Shown: positions 16,509 through 26,008, counted from the first letter of the stretch. The stretch is DNA of 44,871 bases from an uncultured Prevotellaceae bacterium (GCA_900315745.1 ONAG01000021.1:1-44871), one strand, 5' to 3'. Notes: generated by a model not told the origin, from the letters alone. Made by a program: numbers and translations.

Positions 16509-18994
16509 CTTTGATAGTATTTCCTTGTTTGGTTGCCATTTTTCACGATATAGAACCCTTTTTGCAACTTGGTGCCATCAGCCACCACTTGCTGGCCTGA
16601 GATAGTATAGACTGTTTGTGGCTCTGCATTTGCATTGCGTGCCACAGTTTCCACACCATTGGTAACATTTACGGTGATGGTTCCCATCTCAGACTCACCG
16701 TTCTTATATACTGCCACGATTCCTATGACATGCATACCATCCGACAGACCTTTCAGGGTGAATGTAGGAGTGGCACTTTCACCCACCTTTACTCCATCGA
16801 CATAGATGTCGTATCTCAGCACATTGCCATAGTCCACGAACACGGCATCCCCACTCTCTGGTCCCACCATGAAATCGTCGAGTTGCAAGAAGAACGTGTC
16901 GTATGACACATAATGCAGTGCTAATCTCACCTTCTTGCCGGCATAGTCAGAAAGGTCGGTCTGGTACAGCGTCCACTGCCCTGCCGGCACATTGTTTGCC
17001 ACGCTGATGACTTTGAAGTCATCAGGTTCTGCTCCTTCTGTTGCCACACAGAACTCCACACTTTCTGTGTACATCATGTCATACGACTTGAGTGTTGTGG
17101 TGAGGACATACCCCTCCCTGATGTCAATGGCAGGCGAGATAAGCCACTTGTCTGCCTTTGCCCTTTGCGGTGAGAAGAAGATGATGGTCTTGTTGCCAGT
17201 AGGAGCAGCCACTGCCGGGTCTGAAGGCATCATGGCAGGAGTGGTGTTCCAAGGATTGAATACCATAGGAGCCACAGGCTGCGGGTTGGCTGCCGTACCT
17301 GCACCAGGGAAATAGATGACGTTGGAAATGTCGCCCAAGGCAATGGGGTAAACAGGCATCTTGTCCAAGTCCGCTGTCCTCCATTCTCCAAAAGACCCTG
17401 TGGCAAAATCATCATAGTCTTCAAAACTGTCGATGAACGAGAGTTCCTGATTCCATCTCAGGACAAGAGTCCCGTCATCTGCATCGTCGGCCTTGTCAGC
17501 TGTTATGTTGTATGGTGTGACAATACGGTCGGCGAGCACGATGGTGAAGGTCTTCTCTCCATCCACCGTGATGTTCTGCTGGTATGCCATGTACGCACCT
17601 TCTTCCACACGTACGACATAATCCCCATGGGGCAGCGATGCTATTGCAGCCTTCCCGTTTTCAACTTTGGCTTCGTAGGATTCCACGGTAGCGGCATTGA
17701 CCAGCACGATATTTAGTCCCTCTGGCGACAATGCGCTTTCTGCCTGCACAAGGAAGACAACAGGAGAGTACAAGTCTGATATGACTACGTTTGTCGTAAC
17801 CATTTCGCTCTGTGCCATACGGTAGTCAGCCCTTACTCCCACTGTGTGTTCACCAACACCCACCTTGTCGATGACATAGGTCTCATCCTCTGTGGTTCCC
17901 ACTTCGTTTCCATCAAGGAAGATGTGGAACACTTCGTTGGGATTGGCATCCGACTGTCGTGCCCTTCTTGCCTTTGCCTTTGCCAATGTGTTGTCATAAT
18001 CCCTTGCTTGTCCTACGAAGACATCATCTATCATGAGCATGAACGAGCCATAGCGATTGTAGTGGCTAATGTATCTTATGGCAAACTTCACTTGCTTTCC
18101 TTCATATTCTGCAAGGTCGTATTGGAAAGTCTGCCATCCCTTGTAGTCTGTTGTCTCGTAACTGCCCGTGTCGAGTCTTTTGAAGTCGGATGGCTGGGGC
18201 TGTTCTATCTGAGTTGTGACGAGCACTTGGAATCTCTCATCATACTTGTCGGCAGCCTTCGCCATGAACATGAGCACATTTTCTGTTCCCACGGTGATAG
18301 TGGGCGTTATGAGCCAGTCGTCGTTGGCATTTCCCGAACTGGTTCTTGTGAATCCCACATATTGTTTTCCGCTATAAGGTCTCAAGATAGGATACTCATA
18401 CCACCATGGTGGTGAAACTGTAAGCGGATTGATGATTTGTGCATATTGCATGACGCATCTGTTGGGATATTCACCCACAATTGGGGCTGCCGCCTCCAGA
18501 TCGAGATCGAGTCCGGTCCATTCACCGAACTGTATGGCAAATGGTTCATAGTCCTCGAAATCATCGAAGAAGGCTGGTTCTTCCCTATTCCATGTCAAGG
18601 ATATGCTGTTGTCACCGGAATACGCATCATGAACTGCTTGTGCAGTAAGGGCAAATGGCGTGCGCACCTGTTCTTTCAGTTTCAGGCTCACGCTTGCCGT
18701 TGGCTCGTCGGCAGGCACAACAAATGCTACCATTGCCAATTCATAACCAGGTCGTTCCACCCTCAATTCATGATTGCCGGGATAGACACGCAACTGGCAC
18801 ATCCCATTGGCATCGAGGGTCAAGGTGCCGTATGACAGCGAGTAGTCTGTCTGTATCAGCACGACCTCTTGTCCTTGAAGGTTTTCGCCTGTGTCGGTGG
18901 TTACATTTATGGTGAGTTGCTTGTCTCTGTTTTGTGCCATGGCAGAAACCCAAGCCGTCATGGCAACCAATGCAAGAATCAGGATTCTTTTCAT
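16505..18994 (-). CDS. Secreted protein with two cleaved-adhesin-type domains
   Basis: An 829-residue exported protein. Seen: a signal peptide (MKRILILALVAMTAWVSAMA), a carboxypeptidase-regulatory-like domain (about 25-105), then two choice-of-anchor J/cleaved-adhesin modules. These open with LTWNREEPAFFDDFEDYEPF and LRWNQELSFIDSFEDYDDF and contain the hallmark DDWLITP and DKWLISP strands. Each module is followed by a short beta domain (VFHIFLDGNEVGTTED; YDIYVDGVKVGESATP). The C-terminus, VYTISGQQVVADGTKLQKGF then YIVKNGN, is a sorting-type tail. Related modules in gingipains and hemagglutinins of Porphyromonas bind host proteins or heme; binding here is an inference. It is cotranscribed with the 644-residue gene (4-bp overlap) and separated from the 1123-residue gene by a terminator. 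Confidence 0.82.
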   Translation of the reverse strand: MKRILILALVAMTAWVSAMAQNRDKQLTINVTTDTGENLQGQEVVLIQTDYSLSYGTLTLDANGMCQLRVYPGNHELRVERPGYELAMVAFVVPADEPTASVSLKLKEQVRTPFALTAQAVHDAYSGDNSISLTWNREEPAFFDDFEDYEPFAIQFGEWTGLDLDLEAAAPIVGEYPNRCVMQYAQIINPLTVSPPWWYEYPILRPYSGKQYVGFTRTSSGNANDDWLITPTITVGTENVLMFMAKAADKYDERFQVLVTTQIEQPQPSDFKRLDTGSYETTDYKGWQTFQYDLAEYEGKQVKFAIRYISHYNRYGSFMLMIDDVFVGQARDYDNTLAKAKARRARQSDANPNEVFHIFLDGNEVGTTEDETYVIDKVGVGEHTVGVRADYRMAQSEMVTTNVVISDLYSPVVFLVQAESALSPEGLNIVLVNAATVESYEAKVENGKAAIASLPHGDYVVRVEEGAYMAYQQNITVDGEKTFTIVLADRIVTPYNITADKADDADDGTLVLRWNQELSFIDSFEDYDDFATGSFGEWRTADLDKMPVYPIALGDISNVIYFPGAGTAANPQPVAPMVFNPWNTTPAMMPSDPAVAAPTGNKTIIFFSPQRAKADKWLISPAIDIREGYVLTTTLKSYDMMYTESVEFCVATEGAEPDDFKVISVANNVPAGQWTLYQTDLSDYAGKKVRLALHYVSYDTFFLQLDDFMVGPESGDAVFVDYGNVLRYDIYVDGVKVGESATPTFTLKGLSDGMHVIGIVAVYKNGESEMGTITVNVTNGVETVARNANAEPQTVYTISGQQVVADGTKLQKGFYIVKNGNQTRKYYQR

Positions 18995-19027
18995 TATTTC
19001 TTATAAATAAGGTTGTAATGAATAGTG

Positions 19028-19074
19028 AAAAAGGTAATGGGAGCCTTTCTGAAGAAAGACGCTCATTACCTTTT
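19028..19074 (-). terminator. Terminator after the 1123-residue gene
   Basis: On the minus strand AAAAGGTAATGAGC...TTTC pairs with GAAAG...CATTACCTTTTT around a TTCA loop, with a T tract after the stem. It lies 17-63 bp after the stop codon at 19091 and ends that transcript before the 829-residue gene. Confidence 0.8.
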
Positions 19075-19090
19075 CCAAGCATTGTGATTA

Positions 19091-22000
19091 TTACTTTCTC
19101 ACGAAACGAATAGTCTTTGTGTTTTGTCCATCTCTGACTTTAACCACATATACACCCTTGGCAAGCGAGAGCATGGTCTTGGCACCCTTGCCACTCTTCA
19201 CCAGCATGCCATTTGCGGTATATACATCCACCTGTGCATCCTGTCCGATTTCAGCAGCCATAGCCTGTATTCCTGTTTCAGGTGTGAAGTGGTTGAACTG
19301 GAAGTCGTCGAAGAATGCCACGTTGCTGGCTCCGTTTGTGGTGTGACGCACTGCGATGTAAATGTCTTTTCCTGCATAAGCAGAGAGGTCAACGTCGTAT
19401 TCCTGCCAGTTGTCCCAGTCGAGGAAAGGAATTTCCGTTTCGGGCATTACAGCGGTAAACGATGATGTAGAATTTGGATTGTTCTCAGCCACCAGCACGC
19501 TGACACGGTGGTTGGGTGCCGGCAACACGCTCTGCAGGCATTCCCAGTTGCGCACGTAGAAGTGGAAGGAAGACTCGTTGGTGGCATGCAGCTTCTTGCT
19601 GACAATCCAGTTGTCGGCATTCTTGTCTAATGGCGATGCAGCCACGAGAGCCCAATGTCCGGAGACGGGACTCATGATGCCGTTCATCTGGTTGTCGTCG
19701 CCTGGCCAGAAGGCGAATTTTTGTCCGCTCTTCTCGAAATTGATCCACCAAGCTCCGAAGCTATAGGACACGGCATTGTCTGCATCGATGGTTGTGAAGT
19801 CAGTCCAAGGATAGTCGAGTGGGTTGTCCTCGAAGGCATAATAAAGCACGTCTTCTGGCAGGGCCTCGCCTGTCACAGGCATCTGGATGCTCAGTCCGCT
19901 CTCAAACTCCACTGTCAGCACGTCGTTCACCACGGCTGCTGCATCCTTGGCATCAAACTGTATGTTGAAAGAGAAGCCCTCTTCTGGAGCAATCTCCTTG
20001 CCCATCTCTATGGAAGACTTGAAGTTGGGAGTTCCGAAAGATGCGCTCTTCACCTTCAAGGTGTTGATACCTTTGTTGAGCACGGTGAAGACATCACCCG
20101 AATTGACAGCCTTTCCGTAATTCACCTTTCCTGCAACCCATTGCTTCTTGTTGAACACCGCCTTGTCGCCGAGGACCTCTTCGAGCACCACATGTGCCAC
20201 GGATGTTCCACCGTCGCCTCCGGAGCTGTAGCTCTTGTGTACCCAGCGGAACTGCACTTTCTTTCCTGCGTATGGCGCGAGGTCAACATTCTCCTGAATC
20301 CAGTATTTCTTGTCACCTGTGGCGTTCTCGGAAATTGTGGTCAGTGTGATCCATTCGCCATCAACGAGTATTTGGAAGATGCCTTCGCTCACTCCGTTGT
20401 TTGGTGTCACGTTGTTTTTCTTCACCATTCCCGTGGGATCCACCACCAAGTCGCTTGGATGCTCGTCACCCCACATGAAGGAGATTGCCATGTTCTTGTC
20501 ATCAGGCAGCTTGAACTCCTGGGTGCTGACACTGTTCTGGTCTCCTGTGTTGAGATATGATGAAGTCAAGGCGTTGCTGACGACATCCTCGTTCTTGTAT
20601 GGATAATATGTGTTCACATACCATGTGCGGTTGTAAGAGTTCTCGGCGGGAGTGGAGAGCCATCCATTAGGAAGGCCGCTTTGTGCAGTGAAGTTCTCCT
20701 CGTATGGGTAAGTAGTCACGGAAGCATCCGGCTGTGTGGTGAATGTCCATGTTGAAACATCGCGTGAAAGAGCGTTTCCATAGCTGTTGTATGGCACCAC
20801 GCGCCACCTGTATGTCGTTTCGTATTCGCACTCGGGGATTACGTATGTGAGTGCGTCGTGCAGGTCAAGTCCGTCGATGAGGTTGTTGGCCTCGCTGTTG
20901 CTTCCCACGTAAAGCTTGTATCCCATTGCGAATTGTGCGGGTCCCCATTCCAGTTCCACATTTTTCGGGTAGATGCCTGTAGAGCCTGTTTTTGGCTTGA
21001 TGAGATATGCTGCGTATGGCACGTCGTTTTCACCAAACACATGTGGCAGCAACACGCGGTCGAAATAGAAATTGGCGAATTCCTCAGCGCCATCGTCATC
21101 CATTCCAATGGCAGAATTCTTCCAACGTATGTAGGAGTTGTCGCTACCTTGTCCGAGGTCAACGGTGACGGTCTCACTGTAAGTTTCCAATTCATAGTTG
21201 AACATCCACTTCTGCTCCCATGTTAATCCACCATCGTAGCTCACCTCCACGGAAATGTCGTTCATCTGGTAAGTGCCGCCGTCCTCGCTGTCGAAAATGT
21301 TGCGGTAAGTGAATGTCACTTTTCCTCCATCAGTGAGGTCGAGTCTTGGTGAGATGAGGTAGCAGTCGGTCAAGGAACCAGTGCCGTAAGCCGACACTTC
21401 ACCTTCAATCTCTGCGAATGCCGAGCCCCATCCATTGTTTTTCCATCCTGCTGGCGGGAAATACTTCTCAAAGGTCTCGAGTGTGTATCCATCGGGAACT
21501 ATCTGCTTGTTCACCTGCAATGCGATGTTCACGTCACCTCCATTAGTATGGATAACGGCATTTGCATTGGCAGGACTTGTGAGTGTAGCCTTATATGCCA
21601 TTCTGAAAGTGACGCTCTCATACTTGTCAAGGTTCACTGTCTCTGCGTTGAGAGTGGTGCTCACTCCTTCTGGGAAGTCGAATCCTGTGATTTTCAATCC
21701 TGACAAGCCCTGGTTAGTCAAGGTGATGAACTCGGTGAAGAATTTCTCTCCAACGTAGATGTCGCCAAGGTTGAACCTGTCGAGGTTTACTACTGCCACA
21801 GGTGCTGTGCTTGGCGTGTGCTTCTTCACAGACACGTCATCCAACCACACCACGTTGCCCACCGTGGTCATCATCTTATAGACGAAAGCCACTTTCACTT
21901 TCTTTCCCTTCCAGTCGCTCAGGTCTATTTTTGATGTCCTTGGGTCCCATGTCTGGATGGGGAAAGTGAGGACGCCGCTCTCCTTGAGCATGGCCTGGTT

Positions 22001-22462
22001 CTGAATGGAGAAAACGGTTTCTGCGTCGGCAAGATTACCATCTTCCACTATACGCACCTGCAGGTCGTACATAGAAGACTCATACGCATTCATCGGACTG
22101 ACAATCCATGTGAATGCGAGCTGGTAAGTGTCGTTGAGGTCGAGTTCTGGTGTCAGAAGAATTTCCTCTCTTGGTCCGAAGCCACCACCAGGTGCTGTGG
22201 AATATGTTGGACCGTCGCATCCTGCCACGTGCTTCCCTGCGATGGTGCCTTTCTCGGCATAATAGTTATGCCACCTGTAAGACTGGTTTGTACCATCGTA
22301 AGAATCCACAGTTGTCCAACCCTCCCCAACAGTTATGGGTTGGGAATAACTCTCGGTGCTGTTTGTCTCGAAGTCTTCTTCGAGCAATGTTTGCGCTTGC
22401 GTTTGTGGTGCAATGCACAGTGCAAGTACAGAAGTAAGCAAACTTGCGTAAAAATGTCGCAT
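19091..22462 (-). CDS. Large secreted cleaved-adhesin/fibronectin-type protein
   Basis: A 1123-residue exported protein with a signal peptide ending TQAQT. Seen in order: an anchor-J-like jelly-roll (EEDFETN... to VVWLDDVSV, about 28-215); an Ig-like choice-of-anchor segment (LGDIYVGEKFFTEFITLTNQ); a second jelly-roll (LETFEKYFPPAGWKNNGW); and a fibronectin-III-like part (GIYPKNVELEWGPAQFAMGY) with TYRWRVVPYN. A third jelly-roll (YPYEENFTAQSGLPNGWLS), another Ig-like part and a fourth jelly-roll (YAFEDNPLDYPWTDF, NWIVSKKL, FFDDFQF) follow. The tail VYTANGMLVKSGKG...KGVYVVKVRDG resembles type A sorting signals. It has its own promoter and terminator, so it is expressed apart from the three genes downstream. 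A structural or ligand-binding surface role is inferred; no protease motif was seen. Confidence 0.82.
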   Translation of the reverse strand: MRHFYASLLTSVLALCIAPQTQAQTLLEEDFETNSTESYSQPITVGEGWTTVDSYDGTNQSYRWHNYYAEKGTIAGKHVAGCDGPTYSTAPGGGFGPREEILLTPELDLNDTYQLAFTWIVSPMNAYESSMYDLQVRIVEDGNLADAETVFSIQNQAMLKESGVLTFPIQTWDPRTSKIDLSDWKGKKVKVAFVYKMMTTVGNVVWLDDVSVKKHTPSTAPVAVVNLDRFNLGDIYVGEKFFTEFITLTNQGLSGLKITGFDFPEGVSTTLNAETVNLDKYESVTFRMAYKATLTSPANANAVIHTNGGDVNIALQVNKQIVPDGYTLETFEKYFPPAGWKNNGWGSAFAEIEGEVSAYGTGSLTDCYLISPRLDLTDGGKVTFTYRNIFDSEDGGTYQMNDISVEVSYDGGLTWEQKWMFNYELETYSETVTVDLGQGSDNSYIRWKNSAIGMDDDGAEEFANFYFDRVLLPHVFGENDVPYAAYLIKPKTGSTGIYPKNVELEWGPAQFAMGYKLYVGSNSEANNLIDGLDLHDALTYVIPECEYETTYRWRVVPYNSYGNALSRDVSTWTFTTQPDASVTTYPYEENFTAQSGLPNGWLSTPAENSYNRTWYVNTYYPYKNEDVVSNALTSSYLNTGDQNSVSTQEFKLPDDKNMAISFMWGDEHPSDLVVDPTGMVKKNNVTPNNGVSEGIFQILVDGEWITLTTISENATGDKKYWIQENVDLAPYAGKKVQFRWVHKSYSSGGDGGTSVAHVVLEEVLGDKAVFNKKQWVAGKVNYGKAVNSGDVFTVLNKGINTLKVKSASFGTPNFKSSIEMGKEIAPEEGFSFNIQFDAKDAAAVVNDVLTVEFESGLSIQMPVTGEALPEDVLYYAFEDNPLDYPWTDFTTIDADNAVSYSFGAWWINFEKSGQKFAFWPGDDNQMNGIMSPVSGHWALVAASPLDKNADNWIVSKKLHATNESSFHFYVRNWECLQSVLPAPNHRVSVLVAENNPNSTSSFTAVMPETEIPFLDWDNWQEYDVDLSAYAGKDIYIAVRHTTNGASNVAFFDDFQFNHFTPETGIQAMAAEIGQDAQVDVYTANGMLVKSGKGAKTMLSLAKGVYVVKVRDGQNTKTIRFVRK

Positions 22463-22689
22463 AGTGAATAGTTTTATTGATTGTTATTTATTCTTTTTTT
22501 AGATTCCTAAATTCCTTATATATTGGTTTTCGGCTTTGTATTGGGTTTCTGTTATGTTTTTTCACAGTTCTTCTTGCAATAATATCCTGTCGGCTTATGT
22601 TTCAAGCTTCCATTCAATTTGCATTGGTATTAAAAATTAGGTCAAGAGATTCTTTTACTTGATTATAAAAACCACTAAGAATTAACATG

Positions 22690-22721
22690 CAAAGATAAAC
22701 AAGAAAAAGCAAATTGCCAAA
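22690..22721 (-). promoter_or_regulatory. Consensus promoter for the 1123-residue gene
   Basis: On the minus strand TTTG (22721-22718), a 20-bp spacer and TATCTTTG (22697-22690) match the Bacteroidota consensus. Transcription would start near 22683, about 220 nt before the start codon. Confidence 0.65.
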
Positions 22722-22731
22722 AAACAGTTTT

Positions 22732-22759
22732 CAAAAATCACTATTATGAATGATTTTTG
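22732..22759. terminator. AT-rich hairpin between LuxR gene and secreted-protein promoter
   Basis: CAAAAATCA (22732-22740) and TGATTTTTG (22751-22759) form a perfect 9-bp stem with a 10-base loop. It lies after the LuxR gene on the minus strand and directly before the next promoter. AT-rich stems are weak terminators; an operator site is an alternative. Confidence 0.4.
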
Positions 22760-22811
22760 CATAACTATAGACTTAGGGGGGAGGAAATAAAACTAAAAGT
22801 AAAGTGAGGAT

Positions 22812-23402
22812 TCAAATTTTGTCAAGTTCTACATACCCGTTCATGACAGCGTAAATGGTGAGGGCCGACACGCTGCGAAGGCCCAACTTTTCGGTGATGT
22901 TCTTTCTATGTGTGATGACAGTGGTCAGACTGATATTTAGCTTATCAGCTATTTCCTTATTGATGAATCCTTGTGCCACAAGGGCGAGCACTTCTATTTC
23001 TCGTGCCGACAACATGTTTGGGTTTTTCACCTCAGTTGCTGATGGATGGCCATGAGGATGCCCTTGTTGTTGAATTGCCAGCAAGTTTCTTACCAATTGT
23101 TTTTCCGGCACGGTGACACACAAACAATGGAACCCTGGCAATTGCGCAGCATGTTCCTGTGACGTAGTCAGTACGATTGTCTGCTTTTTCCTTTCATTGA
23201 AGAAGCCCCTATGGGCAAGCAACACACTGATATCCACAAAAAAATGAAAGAACCTCTCAGGTTGGTCATCCACCAATTCTTCGACCGATGTGTACACCTC
23301 AACTTGAACGGCAGGCAAGACACTTGTAAGAAGCTGCCTCATGCCTATCGCCGTAAGCGAATTAGGGCATACAATAGCCATCATTGGTTGACGATGGTTC
23401 AT
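22812..23402 (-). CDS. LuxR-type regulator with degenerate receiver domain
   Basis: A 196-residue DNA-binding protein. The C-terminal LuxR/NarL helix-turn-helix (about 130-196) is clear: LSAREIEVLALVAQGFINKE, IADKLNISLTTVITHRKNI, then the KLGLRS part. The N-terminal 115 residues have the outline of a response-regulator receiver (AIVCPNSLTAIGMRQLL, FVDIS) but lack the acidic pair that binds Mg, so ordinary phosphorylation is doubtful. The linker holds the His-rich stretch GHPHGHP. I place the start at 23402, where ATG overlaps the nrdG stop (ATGA); a TTG at 23408 would add two residues. It is translationally coupled to nrdG, so it probably reports on, or controls, anaerobic nucleotide reduction. 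What it senses is unknown. Confidence 0.82.
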   Translation of the reverse strand: MNHRQPMMAIVCPNSLTAIGMRQLLTSVLPAVQVEVYTSVEELVDDQPERFFHFFVDISVLLAHRGFFNERKKQTIVLTTSQEHAAQLPGFHCLCVTVPEKQLVRNLLAIQQQGHPHGHPSATEVKNPNMLSAREIEVLALVAQGFINKEIADKLNISLTTVITHRKNITEKLGLRSVSALTIYAVMNGYVELDKI

Positions 23403-23863
23403 TTCCAAAAGACAGGTGTGACATCAGTGAAGTCATCCCCAGAAGCTCGTTTGTACAGCCTCTGGTTTGTTGTGCAGTCCTTAAGACATCCGAGATGAGC
23501 TATGTACGGTCCAACCTTTATATAATCGAAATCTGATTTCCTCACAGTACGCGGCACCCTTTGTCTTCCGCTATACCATGCGACTTTGTATTCCGGGTGT
23601 TCCCTATGTACATAGCGTGCCAAAGCATTCACGTATATCGGGTCGGCATCGCCCCCCATGAAAGCGATGCATGTGATGTCTTCCCCATATTGCTTTATCA
23701 TCTGATGCAACTCCATGGTTGTCAGTGGAGTTCCTATGTCCTCCCAAAGATACTTGCTGTGGCATCCCGGACAGTGACAAGGGCAATTCGAGATATTGAT
23801 GGCGAGGGTCACCTCGTCGGGAATCTCCTGAAAAACGATGCCAGTATTGACGTATTTCAACAT
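23399..23863 (-). CDS. nrdG: Anaerobic ribonucleotide reductase activating protein
   Basis: A 154-residue radical-SAM activase that places the glycyl radical on NrdD. The iron-sulfur motif CxxxCxxC is seen at Cys27, Cys31 and Cys34 (NCPCHCPGC, with an extra Cys29), followed by the SAM-binding FMGGDADP near residue 69, both typical of NrdG. Length fits the family. It lies 45 bp after nrdD in the same operon and overlaps the LuxR gene. NrdG needs strict anaerobiosis because its 4Fe-4S cluster is oxygen-labile. Confidence 0.93.
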   Translation of the reverse strand: MLKYVNTGIVFQEIPDEVTLAINISNCPCHCPGCHSKYLWEDIGTPLTTMELHQMIKQYGEDITCIAFMGGDADPIYVNALARYVHREHPEYKVAWYSGRQRVPRTVRKSDFDYIKVGPYIAHLGCLKDCTTNQRLYKRASGDDFTDVTPVFWK

Positions 23864-23908
23864 GGTTATGGAATTGACTATTACTTTAAAAAATAAGGTT
23901 TATAGCAA

Positions 23909-26008
23909 TCAGACGGTAAGATTTTTCTGTCCGGCATAGAATCTGCGTTGCGCTTCCTCCTGCCTTGGTTGTGAGAAGTTGCTCACTCTCTTGAGATAGC
24001 CAATGATGCGCGTCATGTAGTCAACATCATTGGAATGGCAATGCGGGCATTCCTTGAGATATCTTTTGTCAATATATCCACAATTGTTGCAGATGGTATT
24101 TGGAATGTTGAATGTGAAATAGTTGCACCCTTCTTTGGCAGCCACCTTGAGCAGTTGCCTGTATTGTTGTTTTGAGAGATGTTCTTCAAGGTTCATGTGC
24201 AATGCCGAGCCACCAGTGAGGTGCTCAATGTATGGAGCGCCATGCAGTTTGAATTTGTCGATAATGTTCAGCGAATCATCCTCCACTATATAGAAATAGC
24301 TATTGTAGCAATCCCTTGGCACGAAATAGCCATCTTCCCTATCCCACTTGGCGTGCTTGACGCCCACATTCTCGGCAGGTATCATCTCGCAATTGAAAAG
24401 GATGTCCTTTGAACGGTATTGCTTGTTGTATTTCTCCACCAATCCAAGTACACCTTGTACGAAAGCAAGATATTCGGGATTGTCTGTTATGGAGAGCCCC
24501 ATGAATTCCGCCGCCTCAACAAGGCCGTTGACACCTATAGTGAGGTATTGTCTCCCTATATTTATGTATCCGGCATCAAACAAAGGCAACATCCCATGGT
24601 CTTTGAGTTCCTTCAGGTTCTCATTGTATGCAAGTTGCACCTTGTGGCAGAGGTCTATGATTTGGGAGAGGTATTCTTTATAGTCCATACCGTTGTTCAC
24701 GGCATATTGTATGCATCTGTTGAGGTTGATTGTCAACACGCTTTTCGAACCTGTTGACACGCCACCGGCACCAAGTGTGTAGCTGAAGCCGTTGTCCTGT
24801 ATTTCATTGCGCAACCTGCAGCATGAACTTAAAGAATCTGCATTGTCGCTCATATAGGTGAAGAAGGAGTGGCCTTCGGCATACATTTCTGCAGTGAAAT
24901 CGCCCCATTCCTTGTCGATGACATCCCCATTCTCCGTAAGAAGAGCCATTGTTTCAACGGGGAACGTAAGCACAGCCTTGGTGCGCTCTTTGTTGAACCA
25001 TTTCATGAACCTCTTCTGTAGCCAGGAGAGACCATCCCAATCGGGTTGAGAGCCATCTGGGAAATAGAAGTTTCCAAACAGGCTTTCGAAATAATATTTG
25101 TCGTAATATGCAATGTTCCAGAACACAGCCTGATAATTCCTTGCCCCCGTAGGTTGGTTGATGGAATAGACTATTTGCTCGAAACAGTCGGTTATCATCT
25201 TGTCGATGGTTCTCTGCTTGATTGACAGATCCACCACCTTGTCGGGTTCCTTCCAATAATCCTTTCCATACTCAAGCCCGATAAAGTAGTTGAGGTACAT
25301 GAGGAATTCAGGAGTTGCACATGCCCCACTGAGCATGCTCGACACCATGAACACCATGTTGACGAACCCACCACAGAACGACTTCAAGTTCGTTGGTGCT
25401 GTAGAGTTCCCCCCAATAGACATTGTACCTCCAATGAGCCAAGGATACATTGTGATGGAAGCACAATAATTGGCTAAAGAAGTCTCGTCGTTCTTATATA
25501 TAAAATGGTGGGTTAGTTTGTCGATGTATTCATCAGCCAACTCTTTTCCGTACATTTTTTTTATACGGTCTGTCAGCAATCTTCTATTAAGACGTATGAA
25601 GCTCGACTTTGGCAACTCACCAATGAGAGTTGCTATATTTTTATGTTCAACATTGGCATTTGCGTCATACTTTGATCCTGTAGCAGCATTGGCAGCGTCA
25701 ACATAGTCTGCCAAAAATTTCAACCGCTCCATGGTTTCCCTGTCCTCTGTATGCTTCTGTCGGTATAGCATGAACGACTTTGCCACTTGGAAGTGGCCTT
25801 CCCGCATAAGAGCCTCCTCAACCTCATTCTGAATGTCCTCTACAGTGATATTGTCGGTGATATTCAAATGGCTGATAATCTTTGAGATAGTCCCAAGGTC
25901 GGCTGACTCTCCAACAGATTGGAAAGCCTTGATTATAGCCGTCATGATTTTGTCAAGTGAGAAGCGGTCGCGCTTGCCGTCACGCTTTAAAATGGTATAA
26001 TCCCTCAT
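23909..26008 (-). CDS. nrdD: Anaerobic ribonucleoside-triphosphate reductase
   Basis: A 699-residue class III ribonucleotide reductase that makes dNTPs from NTPs without oxygen. Seen: an N-terminal ATP-cone (YTILKRDGKRDRFSLDKIM), the large barrel with SGACATPEFLMYL and SIGGNSTAPTNLKSF, a zinc site with two CxxC pairs (CNNCGYIDKRYLKECPHC), and the glycyl-radical motif RIIGYLKR with Gly near residue 670. I choose ATG at 26008: it begins exactly at the ATP-cone and follows a plausible leader, whereas the open frame extending to 26146 adds an unrelated stretch that covers the -7 box. It is the first gene of nrdD-nrdG-luxR. Confidence 0.95.
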   Translation of the reverse strand: MRDYTILKRDGKRDRFSLDKIMTAIIKAFQSVGESADLGTISKIISHLNITDNITVEDIQNEVEEALMREGHFQVAKSFMLYRQKHTEDRETMERLKFLADYVDAANAATGSKYDANANVEHKNIATLIGELPKSSFIRLNRRLLTDRIKKMYGKELADEYIDKLTHHFIYKNDETSLANYCASITMYPWLIGGTMSIGGNSTAPTNLKSFCGGFVNMVFMVSSMLSGACATPEFLMYLNYFIGLEYGKDYWKEPDKVVDLSIKQRTIDKMITDCFEQIVYSINQPTGARNYQAVFWNIAYYDKYYFESLFGNFYFPDGSQPDWDGLSWLQKRFMKWFNKERTKAVLTFPVETMALLTENGDVIDKEWGDFTAEMYAEGHSFFTYMSDNADSLSSCCRLRNEIQDNGFSYTLGAGGVSTGSKSVLTINLNRCIQYAVNNGMDYKEYLSQIIDLCHKVQLAYNENLKELKDHGMLPLFDAGYINIGRQYLTIGVNGLVEAAEFMGLSITDNPEYLAFVQGVLGLVEKYNKQYRSKDILFNCEMIPAENVGVKHAKWDREDGYFVPRDCYNSYFYIVEDDSLNIIDKFKLHGAPYIEHLTGGSALHMNLEEHLSKQQYRQLLKVAAKEGCNYFTFNIPNTICNNCGYIDKRYLKECPHCHSNDVDYMTRIIGYLKRVSNFSQPRQEEAQRRFYAGQKNLTV

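Larger units (their letters stand above)
22463..22811. other. 349-bp spacer with a long AT-rich 5' leader
   Basis: This spacer holds the promoter of the 1123-residue gene (22690-22721), giving a leader of about 220 nt, and an AT-rich hairpin that can end the LuxR transcript. No gene was seen. A short plus-strand frame at 22477-22662 is hydrophobic but is antisense to the leader and was rejected. The length of the leader is unusual compared with other genes here. Confidence 0.5.

Noticed and set aside
19655-20560. Open frame of 301 codons on the plus strand within the 1123-residue secreted-protein gene
   Set aside because: His- and Cys-rich, without motifs, antisense to a protein with signal peptide, repeated modules and sorting tail.
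22477-22662. Hydrophobic 61-codon plus-strand frame in the leader of the 1123-residue gene
   Set aside because: AT-rich sequence makes hydrophobic codons by chance; it is antisense to a predicted leader and has no promoter or neighbour on its strand.
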